In this document: positions 7,053 through 13,581 of the stretch, piece by piece
Position numbering within the stretch: the first letter of the stretch is position 1
How the letters are laid out: each line of letters opens with the position of its first letter
Source: CABRXV01 sp900754955
Lineage (GTDB): Bacteria > Actinomycetota > Coriobacteriia > Coriobacteriales > Eggerthellaceae
Direction: 5' to 3'
DNA: 13,581 nucleotides
NCBI GenBank assembly: GCA_902475005.1
Contig: CABRXV010000056.1
Span: 1-13,581, forward strand
Notes under the pieces: model-generated
Databases searched by the model: none
Seen by the model: only the letters and a program-made list of their open reading frames with translations
What the model was told of the DNA's origin: nothing
Translations under genes and position numbers: made by a program

Positions 7053-7058
7053 TATACT
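7053..7058 (+). promoter_or_regulatory. Candidate -10 box of trpS
   Basis: TATACT (5 of 6 to consensus) lies 70 nt before the ATG. No strong -35 is seen; the closest is TTCGTT at 7028-7033 with 19-nt spacing, just downstream of the octamer array. The leader can form a small hairpin (7084-7089 with 7094-7099). No T-box signature is present. Confidence 0.4.
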
Positions 7059-7127
7059 GGTACGCTGGATTGAGAAGAGCCGTCCTCGCGAGCGCGGGGG
7101 CGTTTGACGAGAAGAAAGAAGCATCCC

Positions 7128-8186
7128 ATGGCGAGCGATATGACGAGCGACACCTTCCTGGCGTCGAAGAAGAAGAGCGACGAGATCAAGGCCGACCTCG
7201 CCGTCCATCCTGAGAACTACACGATGCTCACGGGCGACCGTCCGACGGGCCGCCTGCATCTGGGCCACTACTTCGGCACCATCAAGGAGCGCGTGAAGCT
7301 GCAGGACGCGGGCATCACCACGCGCATCATCATCGCCGACTACCAGGTCATCACCGACCGCGACACCACTGAGCACATCGCCGACAACGTGCACAACATG
7401 GTGATCGACTACCTGGCCTGCGGCATCGACCCCGAGAAGACGCTCATCTTCACGCACTCGGCCGTGCCGGCGCTCAATCAGCTCATGCTGCCGTTCCTCT
7501 CGCTCGTGACTGAGTCCGAGCTCATGCGCAACCCCACGGTGAAGGCCGAGCAGGAGGCATCGGGCCACGCGCTCACGGGCCTGCTGCTCACGTACCCCGT
7601 GCACCAGGCGTGCGACATCCTCTTCTGCAAGGGCAACATCGTGCCCGTCGGAAAGGACCAGCTGCCGCACATCGAGATTACGCGCCAGATCGCGCGCCGC
7701 TTCAACGAGCGCTACGCTCCGGTGTTCCCCGAGCCACACGGCCTGCTCACCGAGGCGGTCGAGATCCCCGGCCTCGACGGTCGCAAGATGTCGAAGAGCT
7801 ACGGCAACGCCATCTCGCTCTCCGCGACGGCCGAGGAGACGGCGAAGCTCATCAAGAAGTCCAAGACCGACTCCGAGCGCTTCATCACGTTCGACAAGGA
7901 GGGGCGCCCGGGCGTGTCGGCCCTGCTGACCACGGCCGCGCTCTGCACGGGTCGCACCGAGGTGGAGATCGCCGAGGAGATCGGCAACGACGGCGCCGGC
8001 GCGCTCAAGAAGTACGTGACCGCGGCGGTGAACGACTACCTCGCGCCCATCCGCGAGCGCCGCGCCGAGCTCATGGCCGACCCTGACTACATCCACGACA
8101 TCCTCGCGGAGGGCAACCGCCGCGCCAACGAGATCGCCGAGGCGACGCTCGCCGAGGTGCGTGAAGCCATGGGCATGGTGTACTAG
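7128..8186 (+). CDS. trpS: Tryptophan--tRNA ligase
   Basis: This class I aminoacyl-tRNA synthetase charges tRNA-Trp in the cytoplasm. The 352-aa length is normal. The HIGH signature is H44-L-G-H47 in TGDRPTGRLHLGHYFG, and the KMSKS loop is K220-M-S-K-S224 in DGRKMSKSYGN. Between them lie the TrpRS-type segments SELMRNPTVKAE and LLTYPVHQACDILFCKG. I chose ATG at 7128, with GAAAGAAG just upstream. TTG at 7104 and ATG at 7140 are in-frame alternatives. The gene is monocistronic: preceded by the octamer array and weak promoter, followed by a strong terminator. A genome can hold two TrpRS forms (type I housekeeping and type II); I cannot assign the type without alignment. Confidence 0.95.
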   Translation: MASDMTSDTFLASKKKSDEIKADLAVHPENYTMLTGDRPTGRLHLGHYFGTIKERVKLQDAGITTRIIIADYQVITDRDTTEHIADNVHNMVIDYLACGIDPEKTLIFTHSAVPALNQLMLPFLSLVTESELMRNPTVKAEQEASGHALTGLLLTYPVHQACDILFCKGNIVPVGKDQLPHIEITRQIARRFNERYAPVFPEPHGLLTEAVEIPGLDGRKMSKSYGNAISLSATAEETAKLIKKSKTDSERFITFDKEGRPGVSALLTTAALCTGRTEVEIAEEIGNDGAGALKKYVTAAVNDYLAPIRERRAELMADPDYIHDILAEGNRRANEIAEATLAEVREAMGMVY

Positions 8187-8237
8187 GGGCGTCGAATCTC
8201 AATCGAACGCAGGTGGGCTGCACGGCTCGCCTGAGCG

Positions 8238-8270
8238 GGCGCGGGTGCTGCGGCATCCGCGCCTTTTTTT
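8238..8270 (+). terminator. Intrinsic terminator of trpS
   Basis: An 11-bp stem (8238-8248 with 8253-8263, one G-U) closed by a TGCG tetraloop is followed by seven Ts (8264-8270). It sits 52 nt past the trpS stop and 22 nt before the end of the convergent LuxR gene. Confidence 0.92.
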
Positions 8271-8291
8271 GTCGGTGGGGGAGCGGAAGCG

Positions 8292-9809
8292 CTACCGGCC
8301 GCCGTTGTCTGCGGCGTCGTCCCGCCCGTCGCGCTGGTCGACGAGATCGATGAGCCACTGCTGGTTGTTGATGCCCATCTTCTTGTAGATGTGGCTGATG
8401 TGGGTCTTCACCGTGTTGCTCGAAATGAACAGCTTCTGCTGGATGTACTCGGCGTTGCGGCCCTTCGCGAGGTACCTGAACACCTCGGCCTCGCGACTCG
8501 ACAGCTGGAAGCGCTCGATGAGGGCATCGCAGCGCTCGCGGAACGGAGCGGCGTTCTTTGGCGGCTCGATGATGAGGTTCTCAGGATCACCCAAAACAAC
8601 ATCAAGCAGCTGGTCGTTCTCGTCGGCTGTGTTGTCGTACACGACGAACGCGGTGATGATGATGACCGCAAGGACGCACGTGATGAGCGAGAGGGGAACG
8701 GGGCTCATCGACGTGTGGTAGAACGTGATGTAGGCGATGAAGGCCCCGATGAGGAAGCCGGTCCACTGCGCGAGGCGCCCGATGGCGAATCGCTGCAGGG
8801 GGAACAGCTGGAACTCCGCGTTCTTCACCACCTGCCCCGTCCACTCCATGAGCGTGGCGTAGGAGAAGGCGCCGATGCCCACGGCTCCGCATACGATGCG
8901 TCCCGCTTCGCTGCAAAACGGAGCGAAGAGCAGCGCGGCGGCGATGAGAGGTATGGTGATACGTTGCGCTGATTCCGTCGTCCAGCTCGTTTTCGTTCGG
9001 CGTCGCGCCCAGAAAAACGCGACGAAGGAGCTGATGATGCCCGCGGTTCCCGCGATCAGGATGGCATGGAGGCCGAGGGACGACACCATGATGACGATGA
9101 ATCCGTACGAGATTCCGTGGGCGATGACGGAAAGGCTGGCTTTGAGGGCCATGACGGGTTTGCGATGCTCGCTCTCCTGGGAGTTCGCCTCGGCGAGCTT
9201 CTCCTTGTCCGCCTTCGAGAGAAGGTAGTACGCCAGACCTCCGCTTGCTGCCACAAGGGCGACGGCGCCTGCCACCCCGAGCGCAGGAACGCCGATGCTC
9301 CCGACGATGAGGAAGAGCGGCGTGGCGACGATTCCCCCGCTCGCGATGGAGAGGGCGGTCCATCGCGCAGGCATGAGCGAGTAGAGGACCATCCATGCGG
9401 CGGAGGGGGACACCCAGCCGATACCGCTTATCGCCCATGCCGCAAACACGAGCGGCGTGGGGATTGCATAGGGTGCCAGCCAGGAGACGATGCCCACAAG
9501 CGTCAGCGGCCCGTAGAACACGAGCATGCCCGGAAACACCAAGGATCTCACGTGCGTGTAGAGAAGGTGCGGCCATCGCGCGCAGACGATGAGCGCGACC
9601 ATGCTCACTCCGCACGAGACGAGCAGGCACGCGATGCCCTCGTCGATGGGGAGGTAGGAAAGAAGCGGAAGCGCGGGTGCGAACACCTGGCAGATTCCCC
9701 ATGCTGTGAGGCAGGCGAATCCGAGCGCTGCCAGGATGCCTGCAGCGGGACTGTCGAGCAGGTGAGCGGTATTGTTTCGCTGATCAGCGGTTTTGCTCTC
9801 ATGGTTCAA
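8292..9809 (-). CDS. LuxR-family transcriptional regulator with 12-TM MFS-like membrane domain
   Basis: The N-terminal ~400 residues form about twelve hydrophobic segments (the first near 20-45), resembling a degenerate MFS transporter. A LuxR/GerE helix-turn-helix follows at about 436-490 (LSSREAEVFRYLAKG, then SSNTVKTHISHIYKKM, the recognition helix). The C-tail is short, acidic and charged. This architecture is expanded in Eggerthellaceae, where such proteins act as membrane-embedded one-component sensors of nearby metabolic genes. I chose TTG at 9809 (505 aa) because GGGAGGG lies 8 nt upstream. The frame extends to GTG at 9890 (532 aa) with a weaker site and a Pro/His-rich N-terminus, so the true start is open. 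It is divergent from the zinc-ribbon/Mo-enzyme pair across an AT-richer intergenic region, which makes that pair its likely target. Ligand unknown. Confidence 0.9.
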   Translation of the reverse strand: MNHESKTADQRNNTAHLLDSPAAGILAALGFACLTAWGICQVFAPALPLLSYLPIDEGIACLLVSCGVSMVALIVCARWPHLLYTHVRSLVFPGMLVFYGPLTLVGIVSWLAPYAIPTPLVFAAWAISGIGWVSPSAAWMVLYSLMPARWTALSIASGGIVATPLFLIVGSIGVPALGVAGAVALVAASGGLAYYLLSKADKEKLAEANSQESEHRKPVMALKASLSVIAHGISYGFIVIMVSSLGLHAILIAGTAGIISSFVAFFWARRRTKTSWTTESAQRITIPLIAAALLFAPFCSEAGRIVCGAVGIGAFSYATLMEWTGQVVKNAEFQLFPLQRFAIGRLAQWTGFLIGAFIAYITFYHTSMSPVPLSLITCVLAVIIITAFVVYDNTADENDQLLDVVLGDPENLIIEPPKNAAPFRERCDALIERFQLSSREAEVFRYLAKGRNAEYIQQKLFISSNTVKTHISHIYKKMGINNQQWLIDLVDQRDGRDDAADNGGR

Positions 9810-10036
9810 TTCGGCGACCCTCCCGTGCTCGGCCATCATCAAAACAGGGTGAGCGGGCGGAACGGGAATCATCAGATGAGGGTGATTCACCTCGCCCTAT
9901 AACCCAGTGTAGAGTCTTTATCGCAGAAGAAGAAAGCAAAGCTAGTTTAGCCCATAAATTCGGCTTGCTCGTTTTATTTCGCATCGACGATTTACAGCTT
10001 TTCGAAACTGCGCATCGGGAGCAGAGGGAACGGAAG

Positions 10037-10042
10037 AAGGAG
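10037..10042 (+). promoter_or_regulatory. Strong ribosome-binding site of the zinc-ribbon gene
   Basis: AAGGAG with 7-nt spacing to the ATG at 10050 supports translation of this short gene. The divergent region 9890-10049 is AT-richer than its surroundings and should hold both promoters. I cannot place a -35/-10 pair with confidence. Confidence 0.7.
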
Positions 10043-10049
10043 AAACGTT

Positions 10050-10262
10050 ATGTGCTTTAGACCTGCATCGACCACGATGGGCGCGCGCATCTGCCTGTCG
10101 TGCCACATGGTGTGCGACGACGTGAACGCTGCGGTGTGCCCGCACTGCGGTGCGTCGTTCCCGGGCGCCGAGGACGAACCTGCGGCTCCCGCCGAGCCGT
10201 CGGCCCCTGCGGCCCCCGGGGCCCCGCAGGCGCCGAGTGCTCCCCAGGCCCCCGAGGCCTAG
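10050..10262 (+). CDS. Small 'MCFRP' zinc-ribbon protein with Pro/Ala tail
   Basis: A 70-aa protein starting MCFRP. It has a zinc-ribbon pattern: C15-x2-C18 (plus C22) and C30-x2-C33 in CPHCGASF. From residue 41 the tail is almost wholly Pro, Ala, Glu, Ser and Gln, likely disordered. A strong AAGGAG site precedes the ATG. It lies 126 nt upstream of the 750-aa Mo enzyme on the same strand with no T-run terminator between them, so co-transcription is likely. I recall similar MCFRP proteins beside oxidoreductase genes in Coriobacteriia, but cannot verify this here. Possible roles are metal or redox handling, or a partner or chaperone of the enzyme. A DNA-binding role is less likely given its size and tail. 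Confidence 0.8.
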   Translation: MCFRPASTTMGARICLSCHMVCDDVNAAVCPHCGASFPGAEDEPAAPAEPSAPAAPGAPQAPSAPQAPEA

Positions 10263-10388
10263 TTCGGAAGCAGGCAGCCGCATCGGGCGGCTGTGTGCCC
10301 ATAGTCGCGCCGCCTCCGCGGCGCGGCGACGTTCTCGCTTGCAAGCGAGGGCTTCCTTGTTGGAACAAAGGAAGAGAGGAGAGAGGGA
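10263..10388 (+). promoter_or_regulatory. Hairpin-rich intercistronic leader before the 750-aa Mo enzyme
   Basis: Four hairpins follow one another. CAGCCGC 10275-10281 pairs with 10287-10293 (5-nt loop). GTCGC...GCCGC at about 10304-10313 pairs with GCGGC...GCGAC (about 10318-10330, CTCC loop, 3-nt bulge). A perfect 16-bp palindrome CTCGCTTGCAAGCGAG spans 10334-10349. CTTCCTTGT 10352-10360 pairs with 10365-10374 (one bulged A, TGGA loop). The last ends 2 nt before the AGGAG ribosome site (10377-10381). None has a T-run. This could be a processing or stabilising element, an attenuator, or a translational control element. Confidence 0.5.
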
Positions 10389-12641
10389 ATGGCTGAAGAG
10401 ACCGAGGTCAAGCGTGAGGTTAAGCGTGCGTCATGCTTCCTGTGCCATCTCAACTGCGGTGTGCTGTGCACCAAGGAGAACGGCCGCGTGGTGAAGATCG
10501 AGGGCGAGCCCGACAACCCGCACAACGAGGGCTACGTGTGCTCACGTCTCGACCAGGACCGCTGGATCGACTTCGAGTACAACCCGAACCGCTTGAAGAA
10601 GCCGCTCAAGCGCGTCGGCGAGCGCGGCAGCGGCCAGTGGGAGGAGATCACCTGGGACCAGGCGTTCGACGAGATCGCGGCCAAGCTCGCCGAGCTGCGC
10701 GACCAGTACGGCGCTGAGACACTGTGCTTCCTCGAGGGCACCTACCGCACCGAGTCTCACCTGCACTACAAGTTCACCAACCTGTTCGGCAGCCCGAACA
10801 CCGGCGGCAACGGCACCATCTGCTACAGCTCCGACATGTGGCTCGAGCCCTGCACCTACGGCGGCTTCTGCTCCGACAAGTCCGACTGGAAGCGCGCCAA
10901 CCTCATCGTGCTGTGGGGTCGCAACCCCGCCGCCTCCGAGCTGCTCAACTGGAAGTGGGTCACCGACAACATGGAGCAGCGCGGCGCGAAGCTCATCTTC
11001 ATCGACCCGCGCTACTGCGAAGGCGCCCAGAAGGCCGACCTGTTCCTGCAGATCCGCCCCGGCACCGACGCGGCGCTCGCCCTCGCGATGATCAACGTCA
11101 TCATCGAGGAGGACCTCTACGACCACGAGTTCGTCGAGGAATGGTGCTACGGCTTCGACCAGCTCAAGGAGCGTGCCGCCGAGTGGTCGCCCGAGCGCGC
11201 CGAGGAGATCACGTGGGTGCCTGCCGACAAGATCCGCCAGGCCGCGCGCATGTACGCCACCATCAAGCCCGCCTGCATGCCCTGGGGCGAGAAGGGCGGC
11301 GACGGCCACGGCGTGAACGCCACGAACACGATCCGCGCGAAGGCCATCCTGCGCTCGATCACGGGCAACATCGACAAGATCGGCGGCGACCAGCTCACGA
11401 TGCCGGGCGACCGCGGCAACACCGAGGACATGAACTTCAACCACAACGATCTGCCGCAGGAGCAGCGCGACAAGATGATCGGCAACGAGCGCTTCCCGGG
11501 CCTCACGTTCAAGGGTTGGGACATCATCTCGAAGGCCTATCCGCGCTTCTACCCGTACTCCAACGCCCCGCTGCTGTTCGAGGCCATGATCACGGGCAAG
11601 CCGTACCCGGTGCGCGCGTGCATCGTGCAGGCGGACAACCCGATGCTCGCCTTCACGGACACCCAGCACGTGTACAAGGCGCTCAAGAGCCTCGACTTGC
11701 TCGTGGTGCACGACTACTTCATGACCCCGACGGCGGCCCTCGCCGACTACGCGCTGCCCGCGGCCACCTGGCTTGAGCGCTGCAGCCGCGGCTACCCGAC
11801 GATGGACGTCGAACAGGTGAGCATGGCCGGCAGCATGCCGGTGGTCGAGCGCTTCGAGGGTGGCACCGACGTCGACTTCCGCGACGACTACGAGTTCTGG
11901 TACGGACTGGCCGACCGCCTCGGCTTCGGCGACAAGTACTGGGGTCCCACCATGGAGGACATGATGGACGGCCAGGTAGCGCCGTTCGGTATGAAGTTCC
12001 GCGACTTCTGCGAGAAGGTCAAGTACCTCCGCGTTCCCAACCAGCCCGAGAAGTACAAGGAGCCCGGCTTCAAGTTCCTCACCCCGACGGGCAAGGTGGA
12101 GCTGTACTCGACCGTCATCGAGGAGCTCGCGAAGGAGACGGGTCAGGACTTCGATCCGCTGCCGACCTTCGTGTTCCCGCCTGACTTCCCCGAGGTCAAC
12201 CCCGAGTACGCGGCCGAGTACCCGCTGTGCATGATCACGGGCGCGCGCTTCATGCCGATGTACCATTCCGAGCATCGCCAGCCGGGCGCGTACCGCGACC
12301 TGCATCCGGACCCGATCTTCCAGATCCATCCCGACACGGCGATGGACCTCAACATCGCACCAGGCGACTGGTGCTGGATCGAGACCCACAAGGGCCGCAT
12401 CAAGCAGCGTGCGAGCCTCACGACCACGGTCGACCCGCGCGTCATCAGCGTGCAGCACGATTGGTGGTTCCCCGAGGACGAGGAAGCCGAGCCGAGCCTG
12501 CTGGGCGTGTGGAAGTCCAACGTCAACGTGATCGTCGACAGCGACCCCGACAAGTACTGCGACCCGATCATGGGCGCATGGCCGATGACGGGCCTCATGG
12601 CGAAGGTCTACCGCTGCGAGGACGACGAGCAGCATCTGTAA
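10389..12641 (+). CDS. Acetylene-hydratase/catechol-dehydroxylase-like molybdopterin oxidoreductase
   Basis: A 750-aa bis-MGD enzyme of the DMSO reductase family. The [4Fe-4S] ligands are C16-x2-C19-x3-C23-x27-C51. The predicted metal ligand is C145 in GSPNTGGNGTIC. Cofactor segments are WGRN (176-179), DPR (206-208), RPGTDAALALAMINVII (from 223), and TPTGKVELYS at the start of the C-terminal domain (565 on). The stretch around YDHEFVEEWCYGF and the TPTAALADYALPAATWLER motif closely recall acetylene hydratase as I remember it, a branch that also includes pyrogallol transhydroxylase-like and gut catechol-dehydroxylase enzymes. The Asp after the second cluster Cys in acetylene hydratase is His20 here, arguing against hydratase chemistry. 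No Tat signal: cytoplasmic. ATG has AGGAG 7 nt upstream. No electron-transfer subunit is adjacent; the upstream zinc-ribbon protein is the only co-directional partner. Probably induced through the divergent LuxR gene. Substrate unknown. Confidence 0.92.
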   Translation: MAEETEVKREVKRASCFLCHLNCGVLCTKENGRVVKIEGEPDNPHNEGYVCSRLDQDRWIDFEYNPNRLKKPLKRVGERGSGQWEEITWDQAFDEIAAKLAELRDQYGAETLCFLEGTYRTESHLHYKFTNLFGSPNTGGNGTICYSSDMWLEPCTYGGFCSDKSDWKRANLIVLWGRNPAASELLNWKWVTDNMEQRGAKLIFIDPRYCEGAQKADLFLQIRPGTDAALALAMINVIIEEDLYDHEFVEEWCYGFDQLKERAAEWSPERAEEITWVPADKIRQAARMYATIKPACMPWGEKGGDGHGVNATNTIRAKAILRSITGNIDKIGGDQLTMPGDRGNTEDMNFNHNDLPQEQRDKMIGNERFPGLTFKGWDIISKAYPRFYPYSNAPLLFEAMITGKPYPVRACIVQADNPMLAFTDTQHVYKALKSLDLLVVHDYFMTPTAALADYALPAATWLERCSRGYPTMDVEQVSMAGSMPVVERFEGGTDVDFRDDYEFWYGLADRLGFGDKYWGPTMEDMMDGQVAPFGMKFRDFCEKVKYLRVPNQPEKYKEPGFKFLTPTGKVELYSTVIEELAKETGQDFDPLPTFVFPPDFPEVNPEYAAEYPLCMITGARFMPMYHSEHRQPGAYRDLHPDPIFQIHPDTAMDLNIAPGDWCWIETHKGRIKQRASLTTTVDPRVISVQHDWWFPEDEEAEPSLLGVWKSNVNVIVDSDPDKYCDPIMGAWPMTGLMAKVYRCEDDEQHL

Positions 12642-12649
12642 GACTGCGC

Positions 12650-12717
12650 GGCGGGATGCGGGCGCCGCATCCCGCCTGAGAAGGCCGCCGAGGAAGCGTT
12701 CGTGCTTCTGAGGCGGC
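12650..12717 (+). other. Two strong hairpins downstream of the Mo enzyme
   Basis: GGCGGGATGCGG (12650-12661) pairs perfectly with CCGCATCCCGCC (12665-12676). Then GCCGCC (12684-12689) pairs with GGCGGC (12712-12717), enclosing an inner GAAGC/GCTTC stem. Neither is followed by a T-run. They may protect the 3' end of the transcript or assist the terminator that follows. Confidence 0.6.
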
Positions 12718-12726
12718 ATGGCGAAG

Positions 12727-12756
12727 GGCTCGTGGGCTTCGGCTTGCGGGCCTTTT
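12727..12756 (+). terminator. Intrinsic terminator of the zinc-ribbon/Mo-enzyme unit
   Basis: An 11-bp stem (12727-12737 with 12742-12752, four G-U pairs) closed by the stable TTCG tetraloop is followed by TTTT and a T-rich stretch. It lies about 85 nt past the stop and separates this unit from the activase gene. Confidence 0.7.
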
Positions 12757-12873
12757 CGCTTGTTTGCGCGGGTTGGGGGTTTTGGCTATTGCGTGGCGGG
12801 GCGGCTGCGCGGTACGGTCGTGGTGACGGTTGGACGAGTTGGCCTTCGAACGGGAAGGCGCGCGGGGGTGCGC

Positions 12874-13581
12874 ATGGGGTATCGCATCGGCATAGATGCC
12901 GGCTCCAAGACCATCAAGGTCGTGGTGCTGGACGAGCGCGGCGATGTCGTGCGCTCGACGTACCGCCGCCATCTCGCCAACATCCGCTCGACGCTCTCGC
13001 GCGTGCTGCGCGACATGGTGGAAGAGGGCGGCGACGTGCGCGGGCCCGTGGCGTTCACGGGGTCGGCGGGCATGGCGCTCGCGGCGGCGCTCGATGCGCC
13101 GTTCGTGCAGGAGGTCGTGGCCACCACGCGCGCCGTGCGGGCCGCGCTGCCCGAGGTCGATGCGATCGTCGAGCTCGGCGGCGAGGACGCCAAGGTGGTG
13201 TACCTCATGGGCGCGCTCGAGCAGCGGATGAACGCGACCTGCGCCGGTGGCACGGGCGGGTTCATCGACACGATGGCGGGCATGCTCGGCGTGCGCGCCT
13301 CCGACATGAACCGCCTCGCGTCAGGCGCCAAGCGCACGTACCCCATCGCCTCGCGCTGCGCGGTGTTCGCGCAGACCGACGTGCGGCCCCTGCTCAACGC
13401 GGGCGCCGACCCGCGCGACGTGGCGGCGAGCGTGCTCGACGCCGTGGTGCGCCAGACGCTCGGCGGCCTCGCCTGCGGCCGTCCGCTGCGCGGCACGGTC
13501 GTGCTGCTCGGCGGTCCCTTCGAGCACATCCCCGCGCTCGTCGAGCGCTTCCGCGCCGCGCTCGGCCTCGACGAGCGCACG
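12874..13581 (+). CDS. 2-Hydroxyacyl-CoA dehydratase-type activase (BadF/BadG/BcrA/BcrD ATPase), 3' partial
   Basis: The frame from ATG at 12874 has no stop to the right edge (236 codons seen). GGGGG at 12864-12868 may serve as ribosome site. The ASKHA ATPase phosphate-binding loop is G6-I-D-A-G-S-K-T13. A second motif VELGGEDAKVVY follows. NATCAGGTGGF (Cys123) and SRCAVFAQTDV (Cys162) carry the two Cys that in the HgdC/FldI family bind one [4Fe-4S] cluster between two subunits. Such activases use ATP to drive low-potential electrons into 2-hydroxyacyl-CoA dehydratases or benzoyl-CoA-type reductases. The early segment (YRRHLANIRSTLSRVLRDM) looks more like the large activase-dehydratase fusions than the ~260-aa stand-alone form, so a long protein may continue beyond the window. 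It is separated from the Mo enzyme by a terminator. Confidence 0.88.
   Translation, partial: MGYRIGIDAGSKTIKVVVLDERGDVVRSTYRRHLANIRSTLSRVLRDMVEEGGDVRGPVAFTGSAGMALAAALDAPFVQEVVATTRAVRAALPEVDAIVELGGEDAKVVYLMGALEQRMNATCAGGTGGFIDTMAGMLGVRASDMNRLASGAKRTYPIASRCAVFAQTDVRPLLNAGADPRDVAASVLDAVVRQTLGGLACGRPLRGTVVLLGGPFEHIPALVERFRAALGLDERT

Noticed and set aside
7059..7127. T-box or other known riboswitch before trpS
   Set aside because: The leader is only about 65 nt and lacks the T-box consensus; only a small hairpin is seen.
6819..8096. Minus-strand 425-aa open frame
   Set aside because: Antisense of trpS that also translates the octamer array as a CLRVYVST repeat.
9807..9890. GTG at 9890 as start of the LuxR gene
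   Set aside because: Not excluded, but the TTG at 9809 has a much better ribosome site (GGGAGGG, 8 nt), and the extra 27 residues are Pro/His-rich and unlike a family N-terminus.
10542..12719. Minus-strand 725-aa open frame
   Set aside because: Antisense of the Mo enzyme. The Val/Leu/Arg/Glu/His-rich composition is typical of the complement of a high-GC gene.
12786..13580. Minus-strand 264-aa open frame at the right edge
   Set aside because: Antisense of the activase, which has clear ATPase and Fe-S motifs. The minus frame is Ser/Arg/Pro-rich without motifs.

Overview
The window is high-GC, densely coded bacterial DNA. Its gene content points to an anaerobic gut actinobacterium of the Coriobacteriia, most likely Eggerthellaceae (Eggerthella/Gordonibacter-like). 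The pointers are two DMSO-reductase-family molybdenum enzymes, a LuxR-type regulator whose N-terminus is a polytopic membrane domain, a small 'MCFRP' zinc-ribbon protein, an LL-diaminopimelate aminotransferase and a 2-hydroxyacyl-CoA dehydratase-type activase. The family assignment rests on remembered gene content, not on a search.

Layout, left to right. (1) A membrane-anchored penicillin-binding-protein/beta-lactamase-fold serine hydrolase whose frame runs off the left edge. (2) dapL (lysine/peptidoglycan precursor synthesis), preceded by an 11-bp perfect inverted repeat that overlaps a possible -10 box. (3) Convergent to it, a lipoprotein DNA/RNA non-specific endonuclease with a Cys-rich C-terminal tail. 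(4) Divergent from that, a cytoplasmic molybdopterin enzyme (694 aa) with its own promoter and no visible partner subunits. (5) A tRNA-Val(CAC) with promoter and terminator. (6) About 600 bp of repeat-rich non-coding DNA: three ~55-bp imperfect tandem units, a 42-nt long inverted repeat, and seven perfect copies of an 8-bp repeat. (7) trpS, ending in a strong terminator. (8) On the minus strand, the membrane-LuxR regulator. Divergent from it are (9) a 70-aa zinc-ribbon protein and (10) a 750-aa acetylene-hydratase/catechol-dehydroxylase-like molybdenum enzyme, separated by a hairpin-rich leader and followed by hairpins and a terminator. (11) The first 236 codons of an acyl-CoA dehydratase activase, open to the right edge.

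The part that looks like one working system is 8292-12756: a membrane-embedded LuxR regulator, a small Cys-rich protein and a cytoplasmic Mo enzyme. It resembles the substrate-inducible reductive modules of Eggerthellaceae, in which a membrane LuxR regulator controls an adjacent Mo enzyme acting on a diet- or host-derived compound. The substrate cannot be read from the sequence. The Mo enzyme is clearly not an acetylene hydratase by active site, because the Asp that follows the second cluster Cys in that enzyme is His here.
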